From positions 1 through 15,246 of the forward strand of contig JAEYIG010000137.1 of the NCBI GenBank assembly GCA_023409175.1: 15,246 bases of DNA, in the 5' to 3' direction. The position numbers and the translations under genes are program-made. A model generated the notes under the pieces. It was given only the letters and a program-made list of their open reading frames with translations, did not search any database and was not told where the DNA came from. Below are positions 1 through 6,545 of the stretch, in pieces (position 1 is the first letter of the stretch; every line of letters starts with the position of its first letter). The DNA is from Pseudomonadota bacterium (GTDB taxonomy: Bacteria; Pseudomonadota; Gammaproteobacteria; Burkholderiales; Burkholderiaceae_D).

Positions 1-622
1 GTTTCTCGTTCTTTTTCAGTGACGGGATGCTGTCCACGTCGAAAACGGCAGCGGCTTTCGTCCCGCTCTGTACGCGGAAACGGATGTATCCCTGTGCCTG
101 CATCTGCTCGAAGAGGTCGGCATGTTCGCCCTTGCGGTTCGCGACCACGGGAGCCAGAATCATCAGGCGGGTGCCTTCCGGCATCGCCATGACGGCATCG
201 ACCATCTGTGAGACGGATTGTGCCGCCAGCGGGTTTTCCGGATGTTCCGGACAAAACGGCGTCCCTACGCGGGCAAACAACAGGCGCAGGTAATCGTAGA
301 TTTCAGTGACAGTGCCGATCGTCGAACGCGGGTTGTGCGATGAGGCTTTCTGGTCGATTGCAATGGCAGGGGACAGCCCTTCGATCAGGTCGACGTCCGG
401 TTTTTCCATCAGTTGGAGGAACTGGCGTGCGTATGCCGACAGCGATTCCACATAGCGGCGCTGTCCCTCGGCATAGAGCGTATCGAATGCGAGCGACGAT
501 TTTCCGGAGCCGGACAGTCCGGTAATGACAATCAGCTTATTGCGCGGCAAGTCGATCTGGATGTTTTTCAGATTATGCGTACGTGCGCCACGGATAACGA
601 TTTTTCCTAATTCTTCAGTCAT
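1..622 (-). CDS. uvrA: UvrA, excinuclease ABC subunit A (N-terminal part, cut by window edge)
   Basis: UvrA is the damage-scanning ATPase of nucleotide excision repair. It works as a dimer with UvrB in the cytoplasm. Translating the minus strand from the ATG at 622-620 gives an open frame of 207 codons that continues past base 1. The protein starts [20 protein letters not shown], a typical UvrA N-terminus. It carries a Walker A motif GLSGSGKS (residues 35-42) followed by [20 protein letters not shown] and [20 protein letters not shown], both highly characteristic of UvrA. Only the first of the two ABC-type nucleotide-binding regions has begun; the zinc modules and signature sequences lie outside. 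The gene diverges from ssb, an arrangement also known from E. coli. A LexA box lies 29 bases upstream of the start. Identification is secure from the motifs; nothing looks broken in the part present. Confidence 0.97.
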   Translation of the reverse strand, partial: MTEELGKIVIRGARTHNLKNIQIDLPRNKLIVITGLSGSGKSSLAFDTLYAEGQRRYVESLSAYARQFLQLMEKPDVDLIEGLSPAIAIDQKASSHNPRSTIGTVTEIYDYLRLLFARVGTPFCPEHPENPLAAQSVSQMVDAVMAMPEGTRLMILAPVVANRKGEHADLFEQMQAQGYIRFRVQSGTKAAAVFDVDSIPSLKKNEK

Positions 623-650
623 GGAATCGGTTCAGTCAAAGCAAGGTGAA

Positions 651-666
651 CTGTTAATATATACAG
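651..666. promoter_or_regulatory. LexA-binding SOS box of uvrA
   Basis: The sequence CTGTTAATATATACAG matches the gammaproteobacterial-type LexA consensus CTGT-N8-ACAG exactly, with the usual AT-only centre. It lies 29 bases before the uvrA start codon. On the minus strand a possible -10 element TATAGT (683-678) sits just upstream, so bound LexA would cover the start of transcription; the matching -35 is poor. The box is about 220 bases from ssb, so control of ssb is possible but less certain. That uvrA is SOS-regulated is known from other bacteria; its activity here is inferred. Confidence 0.88.
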
Positions 667-793
667 GCCAATTCGATACTATAACGCATTTGCGATTCTG
701 TCGCAGGGTACTGTCTATATTGATAAAAAACAGGCAGTGAAAAGATTTGTTGTTCGGTTAGCTTCACATGTACGAAACGTGCCTCTGGTGGAA

Positions 794-799
794 TATAAT
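794..799 (+). promoter_or_regulatory. Possible -10 element for ssb
   Basis: A perfect TATAAT lies 88 bases upstream of the ssb start codon. No convincing -35 hexamer lies at 16-18 bases (the 17-base position reads TACGAA), and there is no extended -10 TG. The call rests on the -10 hexamer and its position only. The rest of the 623-887 interval holds the LexA box and nothing else I can name. Confidence 0.35.
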
Positions 800-887
800 G
801 CTGCATAATTATTCTTCATTAATGAGTGGTTTCGACTCGTTTTTGAATCCGTACCGCATAAATTAATACGTCTATCAGGAGAAAGTC

Positions 888-1355
888 ATGGCGTCGATCA
901 ACAAGGTTATCATTGTCGGTAATCTCGGCCGCGATCCGGAAAATCGCTATCTGCCCAGTGGTGAACAGGTTACCAGCATTGCCGTAGCCACGACCGATCG
1001 CTGGCGTGACAAGGCCTCGGGTGAACAGAAAGAACAGACCGAATGGCACCGTATTTCCTTCTTCGGCAAACTGGCTGAAATTGCAGGCCAGTATCTGAAA
1101 AAGGGATCACAGGTATACATCGAAGGCCGTCTGAGAACTCGCAAATACACCGATAAGGAAGGCGTAGACCGGTACGCGACCGAAATTATCGCCGACACCA
1201 TGCAAATGCTCGGCAGCCGTCAGGGTGCCGGTGAACCGCCGGAAGAACGCGGCAGCTACCAGCCACCGTCCCGTCCGGCTCAGAACAGCCAGCCCCGGCC
1301 GCAGGCACAACGTCCGGCAGGCTTGTCGGATATGGATGACGATATTCCGTTTTAA
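888..1355 (+). CDS. ssb: Single-stranded DNA-binding protein SSB
   Basis: SSB coats single-stranded DNA during replication, recombination and repair, and recruits partner enzymes through its acidic C-terminal tip. The 155-residue product has the usual bacterial length. An OB-fold domain spans roughly residues 1-110 (it opens [18 protein letters not shown] and contains [14 protein letters not shown] and [16 protein letters not shown]). A Pro/Gln/Arg-rich flexible linker follows at about 112-145, then the conserved tip DMDDDIPF that binds partner proteins. The start is supported by AGGAGAAA at 877-884, three bases before the ATG. The gene diverges from uvrA and is followed by a hairpin. Its product is intact and nothing is unusual. 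Confidence 0.98.
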   Translation: MASINKVIIVGNLGRDPENRYLPSGEQVTSIAVATTDRWRDKASGEQKEQTEWHRISFFGKLAEIAGQYLKKGSQVYIEGRLRTRKYTDKEGVDRYATEIIADTMQMLGSRQGAGEPPEERGSYQPPSRPAQNSQPRPQAQRPAGLSDMDDDIPF

Positions 1356-1378
1356 GATTATCAAAGGTAGATTGACCA

Positions 1379-1401
1379 AAGGCTCTGTTGTACAGAGCCT
1401 T
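1379..1401 (+). terminator. Hairpin terminator after ssb
   Basis: A 10-bp perfect stem (AAGGCTCTGT / ACAGAGCCTT) with a 3-base loop begins 23 bases after the ssb stop codon. It is followed by a T-rich but interrupted stretch (TATTGATTTACTTTAT), so it is a moderate rather than ideal intrinsic terminator. Its position at the boundary with the oppositely oriented AT-rich regulator gene fits a role in ending ssb transcription. Confidence 0.7.
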
Positions 1402-1443
1402 ATTGATTTACTTTATGAGTAGATGCTTTAATTTAATAAGCTT

Positions 1444-2391
1444 TTACACCGTTTCTCCCAATTCTTCCGCATTACTTTCTATCATCCCTTCTCGGTACTT
1501 GTGAGTTGGTACTGAAATATAGTCAACATTTGCCAAATTAATAAATATAGAACGGTGAAAGCCTTCAGGCGCAAAAGAAAAATAATCTGACTCCTCACTT
1601 AAAGGAAGTATGCTGAAGGTCTCATAGAGTTCTTTATTTTCACATAGATAAACATTGCGAATTCTATTTTCTGATAATTGCCAAGTTATTTTTTGAGCAC
1701 GATTGCAAAAATTCTCAGCATTTACTTCATTTTGTTGAATTCGGTTTAGGTCAGATTCATTCATAACGTTTTCGATCACGTCATCTGAATTTGTTGCTGA
1801 AATTGTCATTAACGCATTTTCTATCTCTTCATCACTGAACTCATCTTCGAGACATTCTGTGCATTCATAATGTTCTATTATTTTCCAAAAATCATCATTA
1901 GGAAAAATGCCAAAATGCTGCTGGCCATAGTCGTCAGGGCCATAGTCGTCATAAGCATCACTTGAAAAGAATATGTCAGCAATTGCGTTTGAGCGTATAA
2001 AAACTGTTCTATTGTCTAAAGATGTAATTTCTATAAAGTCATCTGAATTACCAATTACAGCTTGTAAATATGAGTGTATGGCATCAGATATAGGTAGGAG
2101 TAGTGGTTTAGAACCGCTTTGAAAATGAATGGCAACTTCGCCGAAGTAAGTGAATTTATCTGGTATGTTTTTATCTATTCCAAATAAATCAATTGGATCT
2201 GGTTTGCCCATGAGTTGCGACAGAGTCGAATCCAATACTTGAGCAAGCTTGTCTAATTTGTTTTTAGGGACACTTACAGTGCCTGTTTCCCAGCGTTGAT
2301 AAGTTGGCTGACTCACACCAACAGCCTTTGACACTTGGACTTGAGTTAATCCCGCGGCAATACGAGCCTTTTTTATTGGTAATTTGGACAT
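1444..2391 (-). CDS. XRE/Cro-type transcriptional regulator with unknown C-terminal domains
   Basis: The 315-residue product opens with a helix-turn-helix of the XRE/Cro class at about residues 5-62: KARIAAGLTQVQVSKAVGVS, then QPTYQRWETG and PKNKLDKLAQVL. The remaining 250 residues match no family I recognise. They seem to contain one domain twice: residues about 85-144 (with FIEITSLDNRTVFIRSNAIA) and about 235-295 (with YFSFAPEGFHRSIFINLANV) share the same order of strand-like and helix-like stretches. A very acidic segment lies between them (about 144-225). The gene is much more AT-rich than its neighbours and has no co-directional partner in tight spacing, which suggests acquisition by transfer. 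No Shine-Dalgarno sequence precedes the ATG. A perfect 36-bp palindrome lies 4 bases upstream, so autorepression is likely. The DNA-binding role is well supported; the target and any ligand are unknown. Confidence 0.8.
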   Translation of the reverse strand: MSKLPIKKARIAAGLTQVQVSKAVGVSQPTYQRWETGTVSVPKNKLDKLAQVLDSTLSQLMGKPDPIDLFGIDKNIPDKFTYFGEVAIHFQSGSKPLLLPISDAIHSYLQAVIGNSDDFIEITSLDNRTVFIRSNAIADIFFSSDAYDDYGPDDYGQQHFGIFPNDDFWKIIEHYECTECLEDEFSDEEIENALMTISATNSDDVIENVMNESDLNRIQQNEVNAENFCNRAQKITWQLSENRIRNVYLCENKELYETFSILPLSEESDYFSFAPEGFHRSIFINLANVDYISVPTHKYREGMIESNAEELGETV

Positions 2392-2395
2392 GGCA

Positions 2396-2431
2396 GTAAT
2401 ATGTATATTATTCGAATAATATACATATTAC
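2396..2431. promoter_or_regulatory. Perfect 36-bp palindrome, probable operator of the XRE regulator
   Basis: Every base of 2396-2413 pairs with 2414-2431, centred on TTCGAA. The sequence is almost entirely A/T. It ends four bases from the regulator's start codon and overlaps both the predicted transcription start (about 2425) and the place where a ribosome-binding site would be. Palindromes of this kind next to an XRE-type gene are typical dimer-binding operators. That this protein binds here is inference. In RNA the sequence would also fold into a long hairpin covering the translation start region. Confidence 0.75.
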
Positions 2432-2460
2432 ATTATTTTAGTCTAATTGCAAAAGGTCAA
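2432..2460 (-). promoter_or_regulatory. Predicted sigma-70 promoter of the XRE regulator gene
   Basis: On the minus strand, TTGACC (2460-2455) and AATAAT (2437-2432) are separated by exactly 17 bases. Each hexamer matches the consensus at five of six positions. Transcription would start near 2425, inside the 36-bp palindrome, giving a leader of about 34 bases with no Shine-Dalgarno sequence. Confidence 0.6.
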
Positions 2461-2491
2461 TAATTAATTTGAAATTTTTGATTCAAAATTT

Positions 2492-3658
2492 TTAAGAAAA
2501 CTGGTTGATAATCTTTCTGCCGCCAGCCCATACCACTAGCGCAAAAATCCCTGTCGCACATAAAGCCATGGAAAAACTTCCGGTATATTCCCTGACTGTT
2601 CCCAGGATCAGGGTCAGCATGACGTTGGCGATGTTGGCGATCATGTTCATGAAACCGGCTGCCGTGGCGACGTAAACGGGTGAAACGGTCTGCCCAGTCA
2701 GGCTGAAAATGGAACCGTAGTTGGAACCACCGAATAACGCAAGTGCAATGCCAACGGCCAATCCGACATAAACGTTACCGATCAGTCCAAGCACGATGTA
2801 ACAGACGCCAATCAACAGGACGGCAGTGTTGATGATCCGGCTTCGCGTATACCATCGGAGCAACACGCTGCCATAGGCACGGGCAAGCGTCCCCAGCAGC
2901 AACACGGCACCGGTTGCCAGACTCCACCCGACAGCCGTACTTTGACCGTGCAGGTCGGCAAGAATCGACGGTAACCATTGCCCGAGGTTGTTCAGAGTGC
3001 CGTAAGACAGGCCGTGAAACATGCCCAGTGTCCAGATGGGCACGGATGTCGCCACGAATTTCAGGGCATTCAACAGGCTGGAAAGGCTGTTGCTGTTCCC
3101 TGTATTGTTTTTCCTGACAGAGGCTGGCAAGAGCAGGGAAAGTGCCATGACGACAAGGGCGATACCGGCCGGTATCAGGTAGGAAAAACGCCAGGCCTCG
3201 TTACCCAGATAGGGAAGTGTGACGAAGGGAAGCATTGTGCCGAGGCTGAAAGCCGCCCCTTGTATACCCTGTGCCTGTGCGATTTTCCCGGGTGGGGCCA
3301 TCATGGCGGTGACTTTGACGCCAGCCAGAAACAGCACACCGGAACTCAGGCCGCCGAAAAAGCGCAATGCCGTTGCCAAAGCCAGGTTTTCAGGGGAAAG
3401 AAAGGGAAGCAGGTTCGAGACGAGTGCAATCAGGATGGCGATCAAAAAGCCCCGGTAAACGCCAAGTTTGTCGAGGATGAGGCCCGCTGGAAGCTGGACA
3501 AGGCTGTGTGACCACAAAAGCCCGCTCAGAAAGAGGGACATTCCTGCATAGCCTACGCCGAACAGTGCCATGAACTGGGTACTTAATGGTGCGACACTCA
3601 TGAAAAGATATCCGCCTGCAGCGCTGATCAGGGCCGGAAACCAGATATAGGAAAACAT
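2492..3658 (-). CDS. MFS transporter, 12 predicted membrane segments, substrate unknown
   Basis: The product (388 residues) is an inner-membrane carrier of the major facilitator superfamily, which moves small solutes using ion gradients or by exchange. It is hydrophobic throughout, with about twelve membrane segments. The cytoplasmic loop between segments 2 and 3 has the MFS motif A pattern (AGLILDKLGVYRGF, about residues 58-71, with the expected Asp and Arg). The middle loop is short and polar (SVRKNNTGNSNSLSS, around residues 181-195). The length is normal for the family. The overall feel is of the NarK/CynX-like branch, but I cannot assign a substrate. The ATG at 3658 has only a weak ribosome-binding site. 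The gene diverges from the ZIP transporter gene across 346 bases and is not in an operon with the XRE gene, which lies 100 bases downstream behind its own promoter. Confidence 0.88.
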   Translation of the reverse strand: MFSYIWFPALISAAGGYLFMSVAPLSTQFMALFGVGYAGMSLFLSGLLWSHSLVQLPAGLILDKLGVYRGFLIAILIALVSNLLPFLSPENLALATALRFFGGLSSGVLFLAGVKVTAMMAPPGKIAQAQGIQGAAFSLGTMLPFVTLPYLGNEAWRFSYLIPAGIALVVMALSLLLPASVRKNNTGNSNSLSSLLNALKFVATSVPIWTLGMFHGLSYGTLNNLGQWLPSILADLHGQSTAVGWSLATGAVLLLGTLARAYGSVLLRWYTRSRIINTAVLLIGVCYIVLGLIGNVYVGLAVGIALALFGGSNYGSIFSLTGQTVSPVYVATAAGFMNMIANIANVMLTLILGTVREYTGSFSMALCATGIFALVVWAGGRKIINQFS

Positions 3659-4004
3659 GCCTGTGTATTATCCGTAATGTAATGTGTTGGGTGCGATTTC
3701 AGGTTTATGGATTCGCCGGATTTCATCTTACCCAAGTCAGGCAATCATTAAAAATATTTTTTTTGTGCTGATTTATATTTTCTGTATATGAATGCCGAAA
3801 CCAGACAATTTTCGACTGGAATCCTCATTTTGCACACGTCATTTGTTTTTGCTTCACAACGGGGGTTTTGGAACTGGGATATACTCAAACCTGGGTAAAC
3901 AACCACGACTGTGACAGGGTTTTAAAAAAACATAACCGTTTTTATTGCCACATTGGCCATGTTCCCGAATAGTCGTTTTTTCTAACAAACAGATCAGCAA
4001 GATT
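3659..4004. other. Divergent intergenic region between the MFS and ZIP genes
   Basis: These 346 bases hold no gene I can support. They must contain the promoters of both flanking genes. The best element for the rightward gene is TATACT at 3880-3885, with no good -35 at 16-18 bases. I see no long palindrome and no match to a Zur-type operator. A TTG-initiated extension of the ZIP frame reaches back to 3945 but lacks ribosome-binding support. Confidence 0.5.
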
Positions 4005-4955
4005 ATGTCGGTACAGGAAAACACACATGAAACAAAACCACCGCTTGCAATAAGCTGGTGGAATTCGTGCCTTCACTATTCGAAACGGCACTGGTTTTAT
4101 GCGGCATTTCTGGCCATTTCCACACTGACGATCCTGGTACTTTTCATACAGAGCCTGTTTGATGTCGCCAGCAATGGTGTAAGCCTTGCGATGCAATATG
4201 CTTTCATCGGCGGGCTGGGCGGTTTTGCTGGAACGGCACTGGGCGCTGTTCCCGCTCTTGTCGTACGGAAGCTGCCGACCAAGGTAGAGGACACCATGCT
4301 GGGATTTGCTGCCGGGATGATGATGGCGGCGAGTGCCTTTTCGCTTTTGTTGCCGGGTCTGGCCGCGGGCATGGAAATGACATCCAGCAAAGTGTATGGG
4401 GCAGGTGTGGTCGTTTTCGGGATGGCTTGCGGTGTCATCCTGATGCTCTCCCTGGACAAGTTCACGCCTCATGAACATGAAACGATCGGTTCTTTCGGAC
4501 CCGGTAATGAACGCTTCAACAAGGTCTGGCTCTTCGTTTTTGCCATTTCCCTGCACAACCTGCCGGAAGGCATGGCCATCGGCGTCGGATTCTCCCATGC
4601 GGATATGGCGATTGGTTTGCCCCTTACGATTGCCATCATTTTGCAGGACATTCCGGAAGGGCTGGCAGTCGCGCTGGCCTTGCGCAGCGCCGGAGTCAGC
4701 CGTTTACGTGCTGTCCTGATTGCTGCTGCGAGCGGGCTTTTCGAACCACTGGGGTCTTTGCTGGGTGTCAGCCTTTCAAGCGGTATGGCCTTGTCTTATC
4801 CTATCGGGCTTGGCTTTGCGGCCGGAGCCATGCTCTTCGTCGTTTCGCATGAAGTGATTCCAGAGACACACAGAAACGGCCATCAGACACCGGCAACCGT
4901 CGGTTTGATGGTGGGATTTGCCCTCATGATGGTTCTCGATACGACGCTTGGCTGA
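4005..4955 (+). CDS. ZIP-family divalent metal transporter (GufA/BbZIP type)
   Basis: ZIP proteins carry Zn2+ and related divalent metals into the cytoplasm. The 316-residue product has about eight membrane segments. Both metal-site signatures are present: HNLPEG at residues 184-189 and QDIPEG at 214-219, giving H184, N185, E188, Q214, D215 and E218, plus SHEVIPE at 281-287. HNxPEG followed by QDxPEG is the pattern of the structurally studied Bordetella BbZIP and the GufA branch, whereas ZupT-type proteins have His-Asn at both sites. The length also fits BbZIP (about 309). A His-containing loop, TPHEHE (154-159), may bind metal. I chose the ATG at 4005; a longer frame from TTG at 3945 would add 20 residues unlike the family N-terminus. 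Preference among Zn, Cd, Fe or Mn cannot be read from sequence. ppx follows 113 bases downstream on the same strand. Confidence 0.9.
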   Translation: MSVQENTHETKPPLAISWWNSCLHYSKRHWFYAAFLAISTLTILVLFIQSLFDVASNGVSLAMQYAFIGGLGGFAGTALGAVPALVVRKLPTKVEDTMLGFAAGMMMAASAFSLLLPGLAAGMEMTSSKVYGAGVVVFGMACGVILMLSLDKFTPHEHETIGSFGPGNERFNKVWLFVFAISLHNLPEGMAIGVGFSHADMAIGLPLTIAIILQDIPEGLAVALALRSAGVSRLRAVLIAAASGLFEPLGSLLGVSLSSGMALSYPIGLGFAAGAMLFVVSHEVIPETHRNGHQTPATVGLMVGFALMMVLDTTLG

Positions 4956-5068
4956 AAATTTCATTTGCCTAATTCCGTTTTTTTCAACAAACTGTCATTT
5001 TCTACCAGCATAATCGTCCGGTTATCGAACTGGCATGTTTTTTCGCGAATCTGGAGGGGAACGTCTGA

Positions 5069-6529
5069 ATGTTTGCAGCGATAGATCTGGGGTCCAACAG
5101 TTTCCGTTTGCATATTGGTGAATATGTGAATGGCAGCATTTGCGTCATAAAGAGCGCACGCGAGCCAAACCGGATGGCAGCCGGACTGAACAGGAAAAAC
5201 GTGCTTTCCGGGGAATCTATCCAGCGGAGTCTGGATGCCTTGAGACGTCTTCGCGACATTCTGGACGCCTATCCCCTCTCTGATGTGCGGGTCGTCGCAA
5301 CCAATACCATCCGTATCGCAACGAATGCGCAGGAATTCCTGAAAGATGCCGAGAAAGTGATCGGTTATCCCATCGAGGTGATTTCCGGCGAAGAAGAGGC
5401 ACGCCTGATTTATCTCGGAGTCGCCAATGTGCTGGCACGGCCTGAAGAAAGGCGTCTTGTCATTGATATCGGAGGCGGATCGACTGAGCTGATCTATGGC
5501 AAAGGGCAGGAAATCGTCAGGGCTGAATCGTTCAGCGTCGGGACTGTCCGGCAAAGCCTTGCATTTTTCCATGATGGCATTATCGATGAAGCGTCTTTCG
5601 AAGCGGCCATCCTTTCGGCAAGAAGCCAGTTTGAAGATGCCGTCGATTATTATCGTTCCTGTGGCTGGACAGAAGTTTATGGCTCATCGGGAACGATTCG
5701 TGCAACAGCCGAAATTCTGGAAATGAATGGCATCGGCGATGGCCGGATGACGCTGGAGAATCTTGAACTCCTGAAAAAACGCATGATCGGGGCGGGTCAT
5801 ATCAACAAGGCCGGTCTTGACGGCATCAAGACAGAGAGGGCTTCCTCGATTCTGGGTGGCCTGACGATCCTGATCGTCCTGATGAAAGATTTCGCCATTG
5901 ATGTGATCAAGCCAATCGAAGCCGGTTTACGCATGGGGATCATGTGGGACATTTATCTCATGGAAACCCAGAAAGACCGTCGCGAAGAAGCCATCCGCGA
6001 TATGCTCCGGCGCTACAAGGTCGATGAACAGCGTGCGATTCGTGTTGCCGACTATGCGCTGGCGATTTACAAACAACTGGGGCCTGAGGCAGACAAATTC
6101 CTGAAGCAGCTGTACTGGGGCGCTTTGCTGCATGAAATCGGCATTTTCGTTTCTCCGACCAATTATCACAAGCACGGCGCTTATCTGATCGAAAATGCGG
6201 ACATGGCCGGTTTTACGTCCCGTGAACAAAAGCAGATGAGCAAGCTCGTGCTGGGACAGAAAGGCAATCTCCGCAAGCTCAATGGCATCCTGACGAATTC
6301 CGATAACGATGCGCTTAAAGCTGTTCTGGCATTGAGGCTGGCTGTCATGCTTCAGCATGCCAAGGTGAATTTCAAGGCCGACAAACTGAAAGTACGTGTC
6401 AAGAAAGGGATCGACATGACGGTACCGAAGGACTGGCTGGACAGGTATCCCACCCTTCTTTACTGGCTGGAAAAAGAGTGTGAGTGGTGGGAAGACGTCG
6501 GTATCACCCTGACGATCCGGTCTGCCTGA
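5069..6529 (+). CDS. ppx: Exopolyphosphatase, Ppx/GppA family
   Basis: This enzyme releases terminal phosphates from polyphosphate; family members can also cleave pppGpp. The 486-residue product has the actin-like ATPase fold signatures in order: DLGSNSFRLHIG (6-17), the catalytic-glutamate segment SGEEEARLIYLG (106-117), DIGGGSTEL (133-141) and GSSGT (205-209). ERASSILGG (256-264) closes the N-terminal half. The C-terminal part, from about 305, is the HD-like helical domain (LLHEIGIFVSPTNYHKHGAY); Glu replaces Asp in the HD pair, as is common here. The length is normal. GGAGGGGAA from 5053, about 7-11 bases before the ATG, supports the start. The gene converges on sulP with only 16 bases between them. 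The kinase that makes its substrate, ppk, is encoded beyond sulP. Ppx is preferred over GppA because ppk is so close. Confidence 0.92.
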   Translation: MFAAIDLGSNSFRLHIGEYVNGSICVIKSAREPNRMAAGLNRKNVLSGESIQRSLDALRRLRDILDAYPLSDVRVVATNTIRIATNAQEFLKDAEKVIGYPIEVISGEEEARLIYLGVANVLARPEERRLVIDIGGGSTELIYGKGQEIVRAESFSVGTVRQSLAFFHDGIIDEASFEAAILSARSQFEDAVDYYRSCGWTEVYGSSGTIRATAEILEMNGIGDGRMTLENLELLKKRMIGAGHINKAGLDGIKTERASSILGGLTILIVLMKDFAIDVIKPIEAGLRMGIMWDIYLMETQKDRREEAIRDMLRRYKVDEQRAIRVADYALAIYKQLGPEADKFLKQLYWGALLHEIGIFVSPTNYHKHGAYLIENADMAGFTSREQKQMSKLVLGQKGNLRKLNGILTNSDNDALKAVLALRLAVMLQHAKVNFKADKLKVRVKKGIDMTVPKDWLDRYPTLLYWLEKECEWWEDVGITLTIRSA

Positions 6530-6545
6530 TTTTTTTCCGGAACCT

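Noticed and set aside
711..735. A second CTGT followed by ACAG, resembling another LexA box.
   Set aside because: The half-sites are separated by 11 bases rather than 8, so LexA spacing is wrong.
2260..2280. TTAGGGACACTTACAGT inside the XRE gene, resembling the RAYT flank motif.
   Set aside because: It lies in coding sequence, has no inverted partner nearby and matches only around GGGAC.
2470..2495. A/T-only hairpin just after the MFS gene as its terminator.
   Set aside because: The stem is about five pairs before a mismatch, with no GC pairs beyond the loop-closing one. Such pairing is expected by chance in this AT-rich spacer.
2978..3511. A 177-codon plus-strand frame opposite the MFS transporter.
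   Set aside because: It is composed mainly of polar, Cys/His/Gln-rich shadow sequence antisense to clear membrane segments. It is not a gene.
1444..3658. XRE gene plus MFS gene as a novel defence or toxin-antitoxin system.
   Set aside because: The MFS protein is an ordinary 12-TM carrier, the genes have separate promoters, and no toxin, nuclease or methylase is present.
3945..4004. TTG-initiated N-terminal extension of the ZIP transporter.
   Set aside because: There is no ribosome-binding site before the TTG, and the added 20 residues are unlike the family N-terminus. The ATG at 4005 gives a BbZIP-like length.
4992..4998. CTGTCAT upstream of ppx, and CAGTCAT upstream of ppk (10884-10878), as Pho boxes.
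   Set aside because: A Pho box needs two such 7-mers 11 bases apart. The second half-sites match at only three or four positions, so PhoB control is not supported.
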